Source: Rummeliibacillus pycnus_A | Lineage (GTDB): Bacteria > Bacillota > Bacilli > Bacillales_A > Planococcaceae | Direction of reading: 5' to 3' | Length of the DNA stretch: 64,000 nt | NCBI RefSeq assembly: GCF_044359855.1 | Contig: NZ_CP132291.1 | Span: 434,001 to 498,000 of the forward strand | Shown: one piece after another, positions 56,751-64,000 of the stretch | Position numbering within the stretch: position 1 is the first letter of the stretch | How the letters are laid out: every line of letters starts with the position of its first letter | Position numbers and translations under genes: made by a program | The notes under the pieces: model-generated | Told to the model about the DNA's origin: nothing | What the model saw: only the letters and a program-made list of their open reading frames with translations | Database searches by the model: none

Positions 56751-57501
56751 AACCATCACCGCCTAGTACACCTTGCGTTTTCATGATTTCTTGAAAGAAT
56801 TGAGTACGAGTTTTATCCCCTTTGTATATTTGAGTATAAATTTTCCCATCTTTTAAGAAAAGAACACGACTACAATAACTTGCTGCTACTGGATCATGTG
56901 TTACCATCATAATCGTAACTCGATTCGCTTTGTTTAACGTTCCTAAGTTTTCAAGTAATGCTGCAGCTGATTTAGAGTCAAGAGCGCCAGTTGGTTCATC
57001 AGCAAAAACAATACTTGGCTTAATAATAAGAGCACGTGCAGAAGCTGTTCGTTGTTTTTGTCCACCTGAAATTTCGTTAGGGTATTTGTTTAAGATTTCT
57101 TCGATTCCTAATTGTTTCGCTAATTGATGGCATCGTGTTTCTGCTTCTTTTTTGTTCGTTTTTCCAACAGCTAAAGGTAAAAGGATATTTTCCTTAACTG
57201 TTAATGTATCAAGTAAGTTATAATCTTGGAAGATAAAACCCATTTCAGTACGTCGGAATGCCGATAGTTGTTTTGATTTCAACTTTTGTAATGATTGACC
57301 GTTTATTTCTACGATTCCTTCTGATGGACGATCTATTGAACAAAGAACATTTAACAAGGTAGTTTTACCAGAACCTGAAGGACCCATAATCCCAACAAAT
57401 TCCCCTGTTTCAACTTCTAAATCAATTCCTTTTAGTACTTCTTGCGCGAACAGTTTTTTTCCGTATACTTTTTTTATTTTACTTGCTTTTAATATGCCCA
57501 T
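56740..57501 (-). CDS. BceA-type ABC transporter ATP-binding protein
   Basis: ATPase of 253 residues with Walker A GPSGSGKTT at 40-48, signature ISGGQKQR near 146-153, and Walker B IVFADEPTGALD. It pairs with the permease encoded next. The ATG at 57501 follows GCAGGAGGG; an ATG seven codons upstream has none. Expression is expected from the promoter region with the BceR-type operator at 57593. Confidence 0.9.
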   Translation of the reverse strand: MGILKASKIKKVYGKKLFAQEVLKGIDLEVETGEFVGIMGPSGSGKTTLLNVLCSIDRPSEGIVEINGQSLQKLKSKQLSAFRRTEMGFIFQDYNLLDTLTVKENILLPLAVGKTNKKEAETRCHQLAKQLGIEEILNKYPNEISGGQKQRTASARALIIKPSIVFADEPTGALDSKSAAALLENLGTLNKANRVTIMMVTHDPVAASYCSRVLFLKDGKIYTQIYKGDKTRTQFFQEIMKTQGVLGGDGYEA

Positions 57502-57592
57502 TGATTTGATTCCCTCCTGCATTTGTTAATACTATTTTATAAAGAAAAGGACGTGGAATCGTTCGATTGACGTGACAATTTGAATTCATAAA

Positions 57593-57606
57593 TGACATTT
57601 TTGTCA
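57593..57606 (-). promoter_or_regulatory. BceR-type operator
   Basis: TGACATTTTTGTCA, that is TGACA-N4-TGTCA, a perfect inverted repeat of the kind bound by BceR-like regulators (TNACA-N4-TGTNA). It lies 92 bp before the ATPase gene and overlaps the kinase stop. A TATAAA -10-like box follows about 50 bp downstream on the minus strand. Confidence 0.75.
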
Positions 57607-58584
57607 CTTTGATATTGTTTTTACAAATTCATTGGCTATTGGGAATGTTAATGTGAATGTACTCCCATCATTTATGGTTGAATGAACATCGATAACAATT
57701 CCTAATTTCTTTGCCGAATTATGAGCTAAATAGAGCCCCATACCAGTTGATGCACTTTGTTTACGACCTGTTGAACCCGTAAAGGACTTGTGAAATATTC
57801 GTGGTAAATCAGCAGAATCAATTCCTTCTCCTGTATCTTGAATATGTAATTTCTGATGTCCTTCTTCATCTTTCGTTACATAAATAGTGATGGTATCTCC
57901 CTTATGACTGTACTTAACTGCATTTGAAAGAATTTGCCGTATTATAAATGAAAGCCATTTCTGATCTGTTAAAACTGAAATTTCGATATCATCTACATCT
58001 ATAGCTAAATTCTTGGCAAAACACCATGATTGTAGCTCTTTTATTTCTTTTAATACGATTGGATATAAAGAGACTTTATCCAGAACTGTATCTTGCTCAA
58101 TACTTCTAAGACGTAATGTGTGTAATGTTTGGTCAAGTAGTAGGTGGATCCGCAACCACTCTAACTCTAAAGGTTTCCTTGTCTCTATAGGTAAATCTTC
58201 AATCATTAGCTTCAAAGCTGTTAGAGGAGTTTTTACTTCATGAATCCACGCTAAGTGTTGATCTCGATCTTCTGAAAATTGTATCGTCAATTCATTCTTG
58301 TATCGTTCCAGTTCTAGTTCTGATTCATGCAATTTGGAAAGAATAAGGTCTTCAAAACGATGAAATTCTTCTGATGAATCCATAATTATCTTTACTACTT
58401 TCATTTCTTTTATATAGCGCCAAATTAGAAAACATACAAAGAAGAATAGTAATGTAGCATTCAGATACATTGTTGAAATACTTGTAAATCCTACATCTAA
58501 ATTTAAAAGCAAGTTCATCCAAATCATGCAAAATACAAAAAATAGAATCCACGAGAGTCTTTCTCTCAAAAACAATAGAATCAA
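57604..58584 (-). CDS. BceS-type sensor histidine kinase
   Basis: Intramembrane-sensing kinase of 326 residues: two membrane helices (about 10-28 and 38-57) with almost no extracellular loop, a dimerisation domain with H115 in IHEVKTPLTALKL, and an ATPase domain (NAVKYSHKG, DTGEGI, STGMGLYLAH). The short loop means it senses through the BceAB transporter. TTG start directly after the response-regulator stop, so translation is coupled. Confidence 0.9.
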   Translation of the reverse strand: MILLFLRERLSWILFFVFCMIWMNLLLNLDVGFTSISTMYLNATLLFFFVCFLIWRYIKEMKVVKIIMDSSEEFHRFEDLILSKLHESELELERYKNELTIQFSEDRDQHLAWIHEVKTPLTALKLMIEDLPIETRKPLELEWLRIHLLLDQTLHTLRLRSIEQDTVLDKVSLYPIVLKEIKELQSWCFAKNLAIDVDDIEISVLTDQKWLSFIIRQILSNAVKYSHKGDTITIYVTKDEEGHQKLHIQDTGEGIDSADLPRIFHKSFTGSTGRKQSASTGMGLYLAHNSAKKLGIVIDVHSTINDGSTFTLTFPIANEFVKTISK

Positions 58585-59277
58585 CTATTGCACATCCTTT
58601 GTAACAGCCATATATCCGAGGCCTTTCTTCGTGACAATTACATCAGTTAATGAAAGGTCTTCTAATTTACTTCTTAATCGATTCACATTAACCGTTAAAG
58701 TATTGTCATTTACAAAACGTTCGTCATCCCATAATTTGCGCATTAAGTCATCTCTTGATACAATTTGGTCTTTATGTTCTAAAAGTATTCGAAGGATAAA
58801 CTGTTCGTTTTTTGTTAATTCAATCGTTTTGTTTTTTTTCGTAATAGTACTAGTTGAATATTCAATTGTTGCGTCATTCCAAAGTACATGCTCTACTGTT
58901 TCTTCTGTGTAATCATAGGTTCGACGTAGAATGGCTTGTACTTTTGCTATTAAAACGTCCATATTGAAAGGCTTTTGAATATAATCATCTGCCCCCATTT
59001 GCATGGCCATCACCATATCCATCGGTTGATCTCTTGAGGATAAAAAAAGAATTGGCACCTTAGTAATTGATCGTATTTCTCGACACCAGTGAAATCCATC
59101 AAACGCGGGTAGTTGAATATCGATGATCACAAGCTGTGGTTGGATTTCATGAAATGTATTCATCACATGTTTGAAATCATCTGGTCCTTCAACTTGCATA
59201 TCCCATTGTAAAAAATGCTTTTTGATGAGTTGGGCTATTGCCTCATCATCCTCTATTAATAAAATATTAAATGCCAT
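58585..59277 (-). CDS. BceR-type response regulator
   Basis: OmpR-family response regulator of 230 residues: receiver with D53 in IIDIQLPAFDG and a C-terminal winged helix (about 130-225, DDLMRKLWDDERFVNDNTLTV). It should activate the transporter operon from the TGACA-N4-TGTCA site. ATG preceded by AAGGAGCTC. First gene of the four-gene module. Confidence 0.9.
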   Translation of the reverse strand: MAFNILLIEDDEAIAQLIKKHFLQWDMQVEGPDDFKHVMNTFHEIQPQLVIIDIQLPAFDGFHWCREIRSITKVPILFLSSRDQPMDMVMAMQMGADDYIQKPFNMDVLIAKVQAILRRTYDYTEETVEHVLWNDATIEYSTSTITKKNKTIELTKNEQFILRILLEHKDQIVSRDDLMRKLWDDERFVNDNTLTVNVNRLRSKLEDLSLTDVIVTKKGLGYMAVTKDVQ

Positions 59278-59470
59278 AAAAGAGCTCCTTACTACTGTTT
59301 ACTAAAGATTATCATAACACTTTTGTGGAAATGGATGGAATAATTGTGTTGTTTTATTACTAAAAGAGTTTTGATATTTTCTTTTGGTTTGGTAGATTTC
59401 TATTCACGATTTCAGCAATTCAAGTATTAAACAATGAACTATCCTATATTTAAATATCTGAATTGTATGT

Positions 59471-59770
59471 TCACGGATATAAAGACGTACTATGCAAAGG
59501 TTGTACTTTCGATTAAGGACCTATATTCACTTTGGCATGATTAATGGCTATTGGTCCTTTCTCACAAAACCAATAGCGATCAGCTTTACTTCCCCTTCAT
59601 AGGTACATATATCTCCTGCTGCATTTACTCCTGGAATACTCGTTTCATGCTTGGAGTTCACTAAAATAGAATTCTTCTATATAGCAAGACTCCATTTTTT
59701 TATTGGTCCCAAGGTTGAGATGATTCGTAGTGAATATTCACATCGACAATATCAACTATTTGTAAGCTCT
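59471..59770 (-). pseudogene. Relic of a ferredoxin/flavodoxin-NADP reductase (YumC type)
   Basis: The minus strand recovers the C-terminal third of a type-2 ferredoxin-NADP reductase in pieces: STLGPIKKWSLAI, then KNSILVNSKHETSIPGV.AAGDICTYEGEVKLIAIGF (split here by my dot), then after a frameshift EKGPIAINHAK, and finally SKVQPLHSTSL, the typical YumC end. Three nonsense codons and at least one frameshift interrupt it, and the N-terminal two thirds are absent. Clearly dead. Confidence 0.75.
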
Positions 59771-59777
59771 ACAATTT

Positions 59778-59806
59778 GTGCTGAAGAATCATTGATTCTT
59801 CAGCAC
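59778..59806. repeat. Perfect 29-nt palindrome
   Basis: A 14-bp arm beginning GTGCTGAAGAATCA pairs exactly with its inverse around one central base. There is no T tail, so it is not a clear terminator. The remaining bases to 60184 hold the hairpin at 59973 and no gene. Confidence 0.6.
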
Positions 59807-59972
59807 GGTTACTTACCATTTTATAGATTATGTATTTTACTTATTGCTTATCTTTTTTAATTTTATATAGACTAGCGAGGTATATATTTCTATAAATAAA
59901 AGGATAAATTACATTTGTATTTGTTGGTTTAGAAAAAAAGCGCACCGCAATTGTTATTTACTGACAAATATA

Positions 59973-60001
59973 AAAACTCCATTTTAAAAAAAATGGAGTT
60001 T
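59973..60001. terminator. Orphan terminator-like hairpin
   Basis: AAACTCCATTTT / AAAATGGAGTTT stem with a short A-rich loop, in a region without an intact gene. Probably left from a lost gene. Confidence 0.5.
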
Positions 60002-60184
60002 CACCTACTAACTACTTATGTGATTTTTATAAAAAATTTGATCATTTTAATAATTGCTCTTAAGGAACAGCACACGTTTACATGAATTAGCATGCTATAT
60101 AAATTACTACGTAAATGTTTACTCTTCGCTTTTCTTCACTCGACACGCTGTTCATTTATTCTAATCATTAAGACCTTGGACTCG

Positions 60185-60454
60185 TTATTTTTTTTGACTC
60201 ACTACATCTAAGCACCAAGAGAAGTTATCCCAAGCAGAGTACCAGCCGTTAAAAAGTTCAGATGAATCATCCCAACGGACATCGAACTTCTTCTGACCGT
60301 CTACATCCACTAAATATAAAGAAAGTGTCTCATCCGCCTTTGAAACAGCTAACACCATACCATTTTGAAGTTCTTCTTCAGTAAATGGAACGTCCGAAAC
60401 CGAACGTAACTGTGCTTGTTCAAATACTTGTTTGTTCATAATTTTATAATTCAT
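60185..60454 (-). CDS. Small protein of unknown function
   Basis: Soluble protein of 89 residues, acidic with several tryptophans in the C-terminal half (WDDSSELFNGWYSAWDNFSWCLD). No signal peptide, membrane helix or known motif. The ATG at 60454 has a good GGAGG ribosome binding site. Monocistronic. Confidence 0.6.
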   Translation of the reverse strand: MNYKIMNKQVFEQAQLRSVSDVPFTEEELQNGMVLAVSKADETLSLYLVDVDGQKKFDVRWDDSSELFNGWYSAWDNFSWCLDVVSQKK

Positions 60455-60631
60455 AATTATCCTCCAATAAAACTTTCTGTTATGTTGAGCTCCTACTTTA
60501 CCTGTAAATCATAGGACTATAAAAGTATATCCTATATTCATTCAATATTGTAAACAATAAAAAATAAGCTTTAGTTCTTTTCAAGTGAACCTAGCTAAAG
60601 ACGTAACTGTTACTGAAATACATCACAAAAA

Positions 60632-60664
60632 AGAACGCATTCCTCCATCTGGAAACCGTTCTTG
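60632..60664 (-). terminator. Minus-strand terminator
   Basis: AAGAACG / CGTTCTT stem with an extended loop and six T on the minus strand. It lies 65 bp after the small relic at 60729-60869. Confidence 0.55.
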
Positions 60665-60728
60665 AATCAATCACTATGATAACTCCAACCATACCAATAT
60701 CTCATTGATAATGGTAATTTTACCAACT

Positions 60729-60869
60729 TTAACGAATAACTAATTTTGTTGAAATTTCATACCCTAAAGCGATTAGGTGTTGTAAACTGTTGCCTTTTGT
60801 AATATAAGGTTATAATTCTATTGAGTTAATAATACCATAATATACTTGATCTTCATAACGATTTTTCAT
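60729..60869 (-). pseudogene. Possible small gene relic
   Basis: A minus-strand frame from ATG at 60869 encodes a 46-residue coding-like stretch (RYEDQVYYGIINSIEL*PYITKGNSLQHLIALGYEIS) with one internal TAA. No ribosome binding site is evident. No family recognised. The other parts of 60455-60992 hold no gene. Confidence 0.25.
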
Positions 60870-60992
60870 GCTTATAGTAGGTCAATTCATATCCATTCTT
60901 TTTTCTAGCCATCCTTGAAGCTATACTTCACCACAAAATTTGTAAGAAAACTACGTTCTTGCATGGGAGTTAAGTGTACTATATTAAAACTA

Positions 60993-61196
60993 TTATTTTC
61001 TAAATAAAGAGTCACTTTTATCTTTTTCCATTAATTCTATTATTTTATCCAATTTCATTTCAAGTTCATTAACTTGATTTCTTTTCGCCTTTTGATTCAA
61101 AAGTAATCTCCTTATAAAAAGTGTAAACGATACTACAAATAAAACGATAAGTCCTAATACTATTATTTGATATATCATGTCACCTACACTAAACAT
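60993..61196 (-). CDS. DUF4083-like small membrane protein
   Basis: Protein of 67 residues with one membrane helix (about 9-29) after a short N-terminal tail and a charged coiled-coil end (VNELEMKLDKIIELMEKDK). This matches the DUF4083 family of small Bacillus membrane proteins with unknown function. The ATG follows AAAGGGGATG. Confidence 0.7.
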   Translation of the reverse strand: MFSVGDMIYQIIVLGLIVLFVVSFTLFIRRLLLNQKAKRNQVNELEMKLDKIIELMEKDKSDSLFRK

Positions 61197-61673
61197 TAAA
61201 ACATCCCCTTTTATAGAAATGGTACAGCATAACGTACATCTATCACACTTAATAATTACTTAATTTCAACATTTATTGTTGATGATTGGAGTTTAATTAG
61301 TAATTTTTCTTCCACTATCCTATATCGTTAGTATACTAGTTCAACAAAAAAACGTTAATCTTTCTTGAATCAACGTCCACTTTCCTCATTTAGCTTTGTA
61401 CAGCAAATAAGAAATCCTACATTAATAATAAAGATAAAATCCTTTAAGGAATCCATTTTTCACTTCAAATTTTCGTTTTAATGCACAAAACCCTAAATAA
61501 CCGTATTGATTATTTAGGGTCTGCTATCATTTAAGGTCTTTCAACATTTTCACATTCTTTAATTCGTACAGAAAAAAGAACGGTGTCAAACGAAGATTCG
61601 TATAGCAGGCGTCCCTGTTTGCATTCCCTTCATACTGAAGAGCTGAACTCATGAAAAATAAGATGATTATTAA
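61197..61673. other. Intergenic region, no gene seen
   Basis: AT-rich space containing only the hairpin at 61490-61520. No coding frame or relic is convincing in either strand. Confidence 0.45.
61490..61520 (-). terminator. Hairpin downstream of the lipoprotein gene at 61674
   Basis: ACCCTAAATAA / TTATTTAGGGT perfect 11-bp stem with 9-nt loop and a T-rich tail on the minus strand, 154 bp after the stop. Confidence 0.6.
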
Positions 61674-62192
61674 TTAATAATGGATTGAATGGTTACTATC
61701 TTTATCTGTAGTTAATTGTTCAAGGGTATTCCATTCAACAACTTTTTCGCTTTCATTACCATTAACGTTAAACTTTATTTTCACTCTTCGATCACTATCT
61801 TCTTTTACATCTTTTAATGAAAGTTTGAGCACAATTTTCCCTTTACCTTTGACTTCTAAATTTTCAATACTTTTTAAATCCCCTATATCTGATTTACCAT
61901 AAATTCCAGATTTCTTTAATGGATCTGCTCCAAAAAATTCATAATTTATTCCATCATCCTGGTATGTGATAGGCTGCTCAGCTCTTTTAATCAACTCAAT
62001 TGACTTAATTGTCACAGGCGATTTACCTGTCCATTCAATTGTGTTAACAATATAATAAACTTCATTTGGCTTAAAAGTGAAACCAATATTCCATAAATCA
62101 AATTCACCTGTTACAGTCGTCTCCTTTTCAATACAACCAACTACTGGAACCAAAAAGAATAAGACACTTATACATAATAGTAGCTTTTTCAT
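61674..62192 (-). CDS. Lipoprotein of unknown function
   Basis: Exported protein of 172 residues. Signal peptide MKKLLLCISVLFFLVPVVGC ends in a lipobox, with lipidated C20. The mature part is beta-rich (WNIGFTFKPNEVYYIVNTIEW, KGKIVLKLSLKDV) and looks like an immunoglobulin-like fold, without a named family. It lies 155 bp from another small lipoprotein gene on the same strand. Confidence 0.65.
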   Translation of the reverse strand: MKKLLLCISVLFFLVPVVGCIEKETTVTGEFDLWNIGFTFKPNEVYYIVNTIEWTGKSPVTIKSIELIKRAEQPITYQDDGINYEFFGADPLKKSGIYGKSDIGDLKSIENLEVKGKGKIVLKLSLKDVKEDSDRRVKIKFNVNGNESEKVVEWNTLEQLTTDKDSNHSIHY

Positions 62193-62347
62193 ATAAACAC
62201 CCCCTACAATAATTTACCATAAAAAACCATAATTTTAATTTGTCCCGGTAGTAAAAAAGCGTATCTTTAATTAAAATATGTATTGTATCAGCATCTTCGG
62301 AAATAAAAGGAAATGACTCGAAATTTTTAGTTTAAGTAACTCTCCTT

Positions 62348-62779
62348 TTACTTTATATTTACATCAAAAATAAAAGTTTCTTTTCCTTTATCCCATGTTG
62401 TTTTAAGTTTATAAATATAATATCCATCATCTGATGGCATAATTATTTTATTATCTTTAATTTCAACATTATCACTTGTACCATCTTCATTCAGTTTAAT
62501 TGCCGTTATGGAAGAAGGATTTCTTTCAATTTCAAGTTTTAGTGTATCTCCTTTTTTTACTTCTAATGTTTTGAATTGATCTGCTAATTCATATATATCT
62601 GGAGAACTCTTTGTATTAATTTCAATGTTATTTCCTTTCCATGAATATTCACTTCCAATCATTGTATAATTTTTATTATCTACAACAACTTTTCCTTCGG
62701 GTTCAGATTCAATTGAATGTGTATTGCATCCAGTCAAAAAAGTAGTAATTAATATAGATGAAATTATCCTTTTCTTCAT
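62348..62779 (-). CDS. Small lipoprotein of unknown function
   Basis: Protein of 143 residues. Signal peptide with lipobox LTGC (C18), then a beta-rich domain (GDTLKLEIERNPSSITAIKLNEDG is here shortened to GDTLKLEIERN and ITAIKLNEDG) ending in a YYIYKL and FIFDVNIK strand pair. This layout suggests an extracytoplasmic beta-sandwich. No family recognised. Same strand as the lipoprotein gene at 61674 but with its own 155-bp leader between them. Confidence 0.62.
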   Translation of the reverse strand: MKKRIISSILITTFLTGCNTHSIESEPEGKVVVDNKNYTMIGSEYSWKGNNIEINTKSSPDIYELADQFKTLEVKKGDTLKLEIERNPSSITAIKLNEDGTSDNVEIKDNKIIMPSDDGYYIYKLKTTWDKGKETFIFDVNIK

Positions 62780-63041
62780 TTCAATAACACTCTCCTTTTT
62801 ACAATTATTTTTTTATTTTTTATTATATAATTATTTTAATTAATTTCACTTTTATGTAAAATCATTACATTTTATTATTATGAATATAATACCACGAAAA
62901 CCTAAAATTTGTTTAGAAATCTATAACCTACAGGTTTTACAACAAAAGTTAAGAGAATGGGAGAAATAAATAACCAAAAAATAACTAAAATGGTAAAATT
63001 AAAAACGATGAGAAAATAGAATTATAAGAGGTGAAGATTCG

Positions 63042-63425
63042 GTGAAAATAAAAACAATTTTGTTTTTATTTATTTGTTCTATGTGGTTAGTAGCTTGTAA
63101 CAGCTATAAAGAAACATCAAAAACAATAGAATTTCGAGAAATGATGAATTTCGAAGAAGAAAAACCCAATACACTACACATAATAACAGATGCGGGAGAT
63201 ATTAAAATTATAGAGAAGACATTTAAAAAAGCTAGAAAATTAGGTGAAGTAGATAACACAATAGTTCCGCAATATAAGATCAAACTAAGCGATGGAGAAT
63301 ATTATTTATGGATAGACAGTACAAATATAGGGACTATAGCAAACATAAAAAGTAGAAATATGTTTTACAATATCAATTCTAGCAAAGAATTTAAAGAGAT
63401 CCTTAATTATCAAGTACAAAAATAA
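63042..63425 (+). CDS. Small lipoprotein of unknown function
   Basis: Protein of 127 residues. Signal peptide MKIKTILFLFICSMWLVAC ends in a lipobox-like LVAC, with C19. The mature domain has strands such as NTLHIITDAGDIKIIEK and YKIKLSDGEYYLWI and resembles small exported proteins of Bacillales without assigned function. GTG start at 63042 with AAGAGGTGA at good spacing. It is the third small lipoprotein gene within 1.8 kb, on the opposite strand. Confidence 0.62.
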   Translation: MKIKTILFLFICSMWLVACNSYKETSKTIEFREMMNFEEEKPNTLHIITDAGDIKIIEKTFKKARKLGEVDNTIVPQYKIKLSDGEYYLWIDSTNIGTIANIKSRNMFYNINSSKEFKEILNYQVQK

Positions 63426-63612
63426 CAGAGAAAGAAAAAATAAACTAAAATAAATAAATCCACTCCTTAATATCAGCTCAGCTTTAAATCAGGCGTTTCA
63501 TTATATTTTACTCGTTGAACTAACCTGCTTCTTTAACACAATAAGTCCACCAAAAACAGCGTCTAATCTTATTGAATCAACGCAACAGTTAGCTAAATAA
63601 GAAGAAATTCAA

Positions 63613-63960
63613 TTATTTTTCAAGATGTACTACAGTTGTGCTATATCGGGATGGAACAAATACGATTGGATATTTCTCCCCTAATTGTTTCTTCACCTCA
63701 TGGAATAATTGTAACCCTTTTTCATTGTGATTTTCCTCTAAAATTAATCCATCTTCTTTTAATGAATCTGTTTCTAAATCAATCCATTTACCATATTCTG
63801 ATCCCCATTCCCGTAATTCTTCTTGTAGTTTATCTGATAATGTGAAATCTTCTATATCAAAATTTACACCACAATCTTTACACCAAATCGGATCAGCCAC
63901 AAAATCAGCTTCGAATTTATATGAAGTATGTTTACAGTTTTCTTTTACATTCCAAATCAT
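63613..63960 (-). CDS. Small cytoplasmic protein of unknown function
   Basis: Protein of 115 residues without signal peptide. Near the N-terminus C9 and H11 precede W26-C27-x2-C30 (CKHTS, WCKDCG), a possible zinc site. The rest is acidic and helical. No family recognised. ATG at 63960 with GGAG eight bases upstream. The neighbouring gap 63426-63612 shows no gene. Confidence 0.6.
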   Translation of the reverse strand: MIWNVKENCKHTSYKFEADFVADPIWCKDCGVNFDIEDFTLSDKLQEELREWGSEYGKWIDLETDSLKEDGLILEENHNEKGLQLFHEVKKQLGEKYPIVFVPSRYSTTVVHLEK

Positions 63961-64000
63961 TTTTCAATCTCCATTTCAAATATATAATTGTAAATTTGCA

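Noticed and set aside
59651..59860. 69-codon plus-strand frame
   Set aside because: It is antisense to the YumC-type relic and has no ribosome binding site.

Overview
The window looks like the chromosome of a low-GC Gram-positive bacterium of the order Bacillales. The evidence is strong AAGGAGG-type ribosome binding sites, many TTG and GTG starts, CcpA-type cre boxes, a DctB/DctS/DctR/DctP set as in Bacillus, a BceRS-BceAB module, and YusW-, YdjG/YdjI-, YrvL- and DUF4083-type proteins known mainly from Bacillaceae and Planococcaceae. The species cannot be named from sequence alone. There is no rRNA, tRNA, CRISPR array or intact mobile element.

Layout. 0-3.7 kb: an operon for an organic acid (CaiC-like acyl-CoA ligase, MHS-type transporter, SDR dehydrogenase). 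3.8-5 kb: an ECF sigma/anti-sigma pair with its own TGAAAC-N17-CGTC promoter. 5.2-6.7 kb: aspartase behind a cre box. 7-10.5 kb: a histidine phosphatase, an amidase divergent from a LuxR-type regulator, and a GNAT-YoaP fusion. 10.5-11.5 kb: a decayed tyrosine recombinase. 12.1-17.7 kb: GrpB-like protein and the C4-dicarboxylate system DctR-DctS / DctB / DctP, with a cre box and a tandem repeat before dctP. 17.8-24 kb: HAD phosphatase, UPF0145, a MocR regulator divergent from an EamA exporter, GNAT and VOC proteins. 22.9-25.4 kb: a zinc-ribbon membrane protein and a zinc-ribbon SPFH protein (YdjG/YdjI-like). 25.7-31.8 kb: YusW lipoprotein, signal peptidase I, HAAS/DUF4097 protein, glucose-6-phosphate isomerase and a quinone oxidoreductase.

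32-41.9 kb is an alpha-glucoside utilisation cluster on the minus strand: GH13 enzyme, ROK kinase, MsmX-like ATPase, binding protein, two permeases, LacI regulator and a second GH13 enzyme. Two LacI-type operators (TGCAAACG type) lie before the first GH13 gene and before the binding-protein gene. The parts make a complete route: import, hydrolysis to glucose, phosphorylation by the ROK kinase, and nearby isomerisation by Pgi.

42-53 kb is a region of decay. It holds a nested repeat element, a DedA-PAP2 fusion whose PAP2 active site is degenerate, an aldo/keto reductase, AIM24, an NHL-type propeller, and relics of a small membrane protein, two acetyltransferase tails, an AraC-GyrI regulator, and a divergent LysR / DUF4367-like pair that have both lost their 5' ends at one junction. 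53-59.3 kb carries membrane proteins and a BceRS-BceAB antimicrobial-peptide detoxification module with a perfect TGACA-N4-TGTCA operator. 59.4-64 kb holds a decayed ferredoxin-NADP reductase (YumC type), small unknown proteins and three small lipoproteins.

No clearly new multi-gene system was found. The most interesting points are the zinc-ribbon SPFH pair without PspA, the nested palindromic repeats, the degenerate PAP2 domain, and the many relics whose reading frames are broken mostly by nonsense codons.
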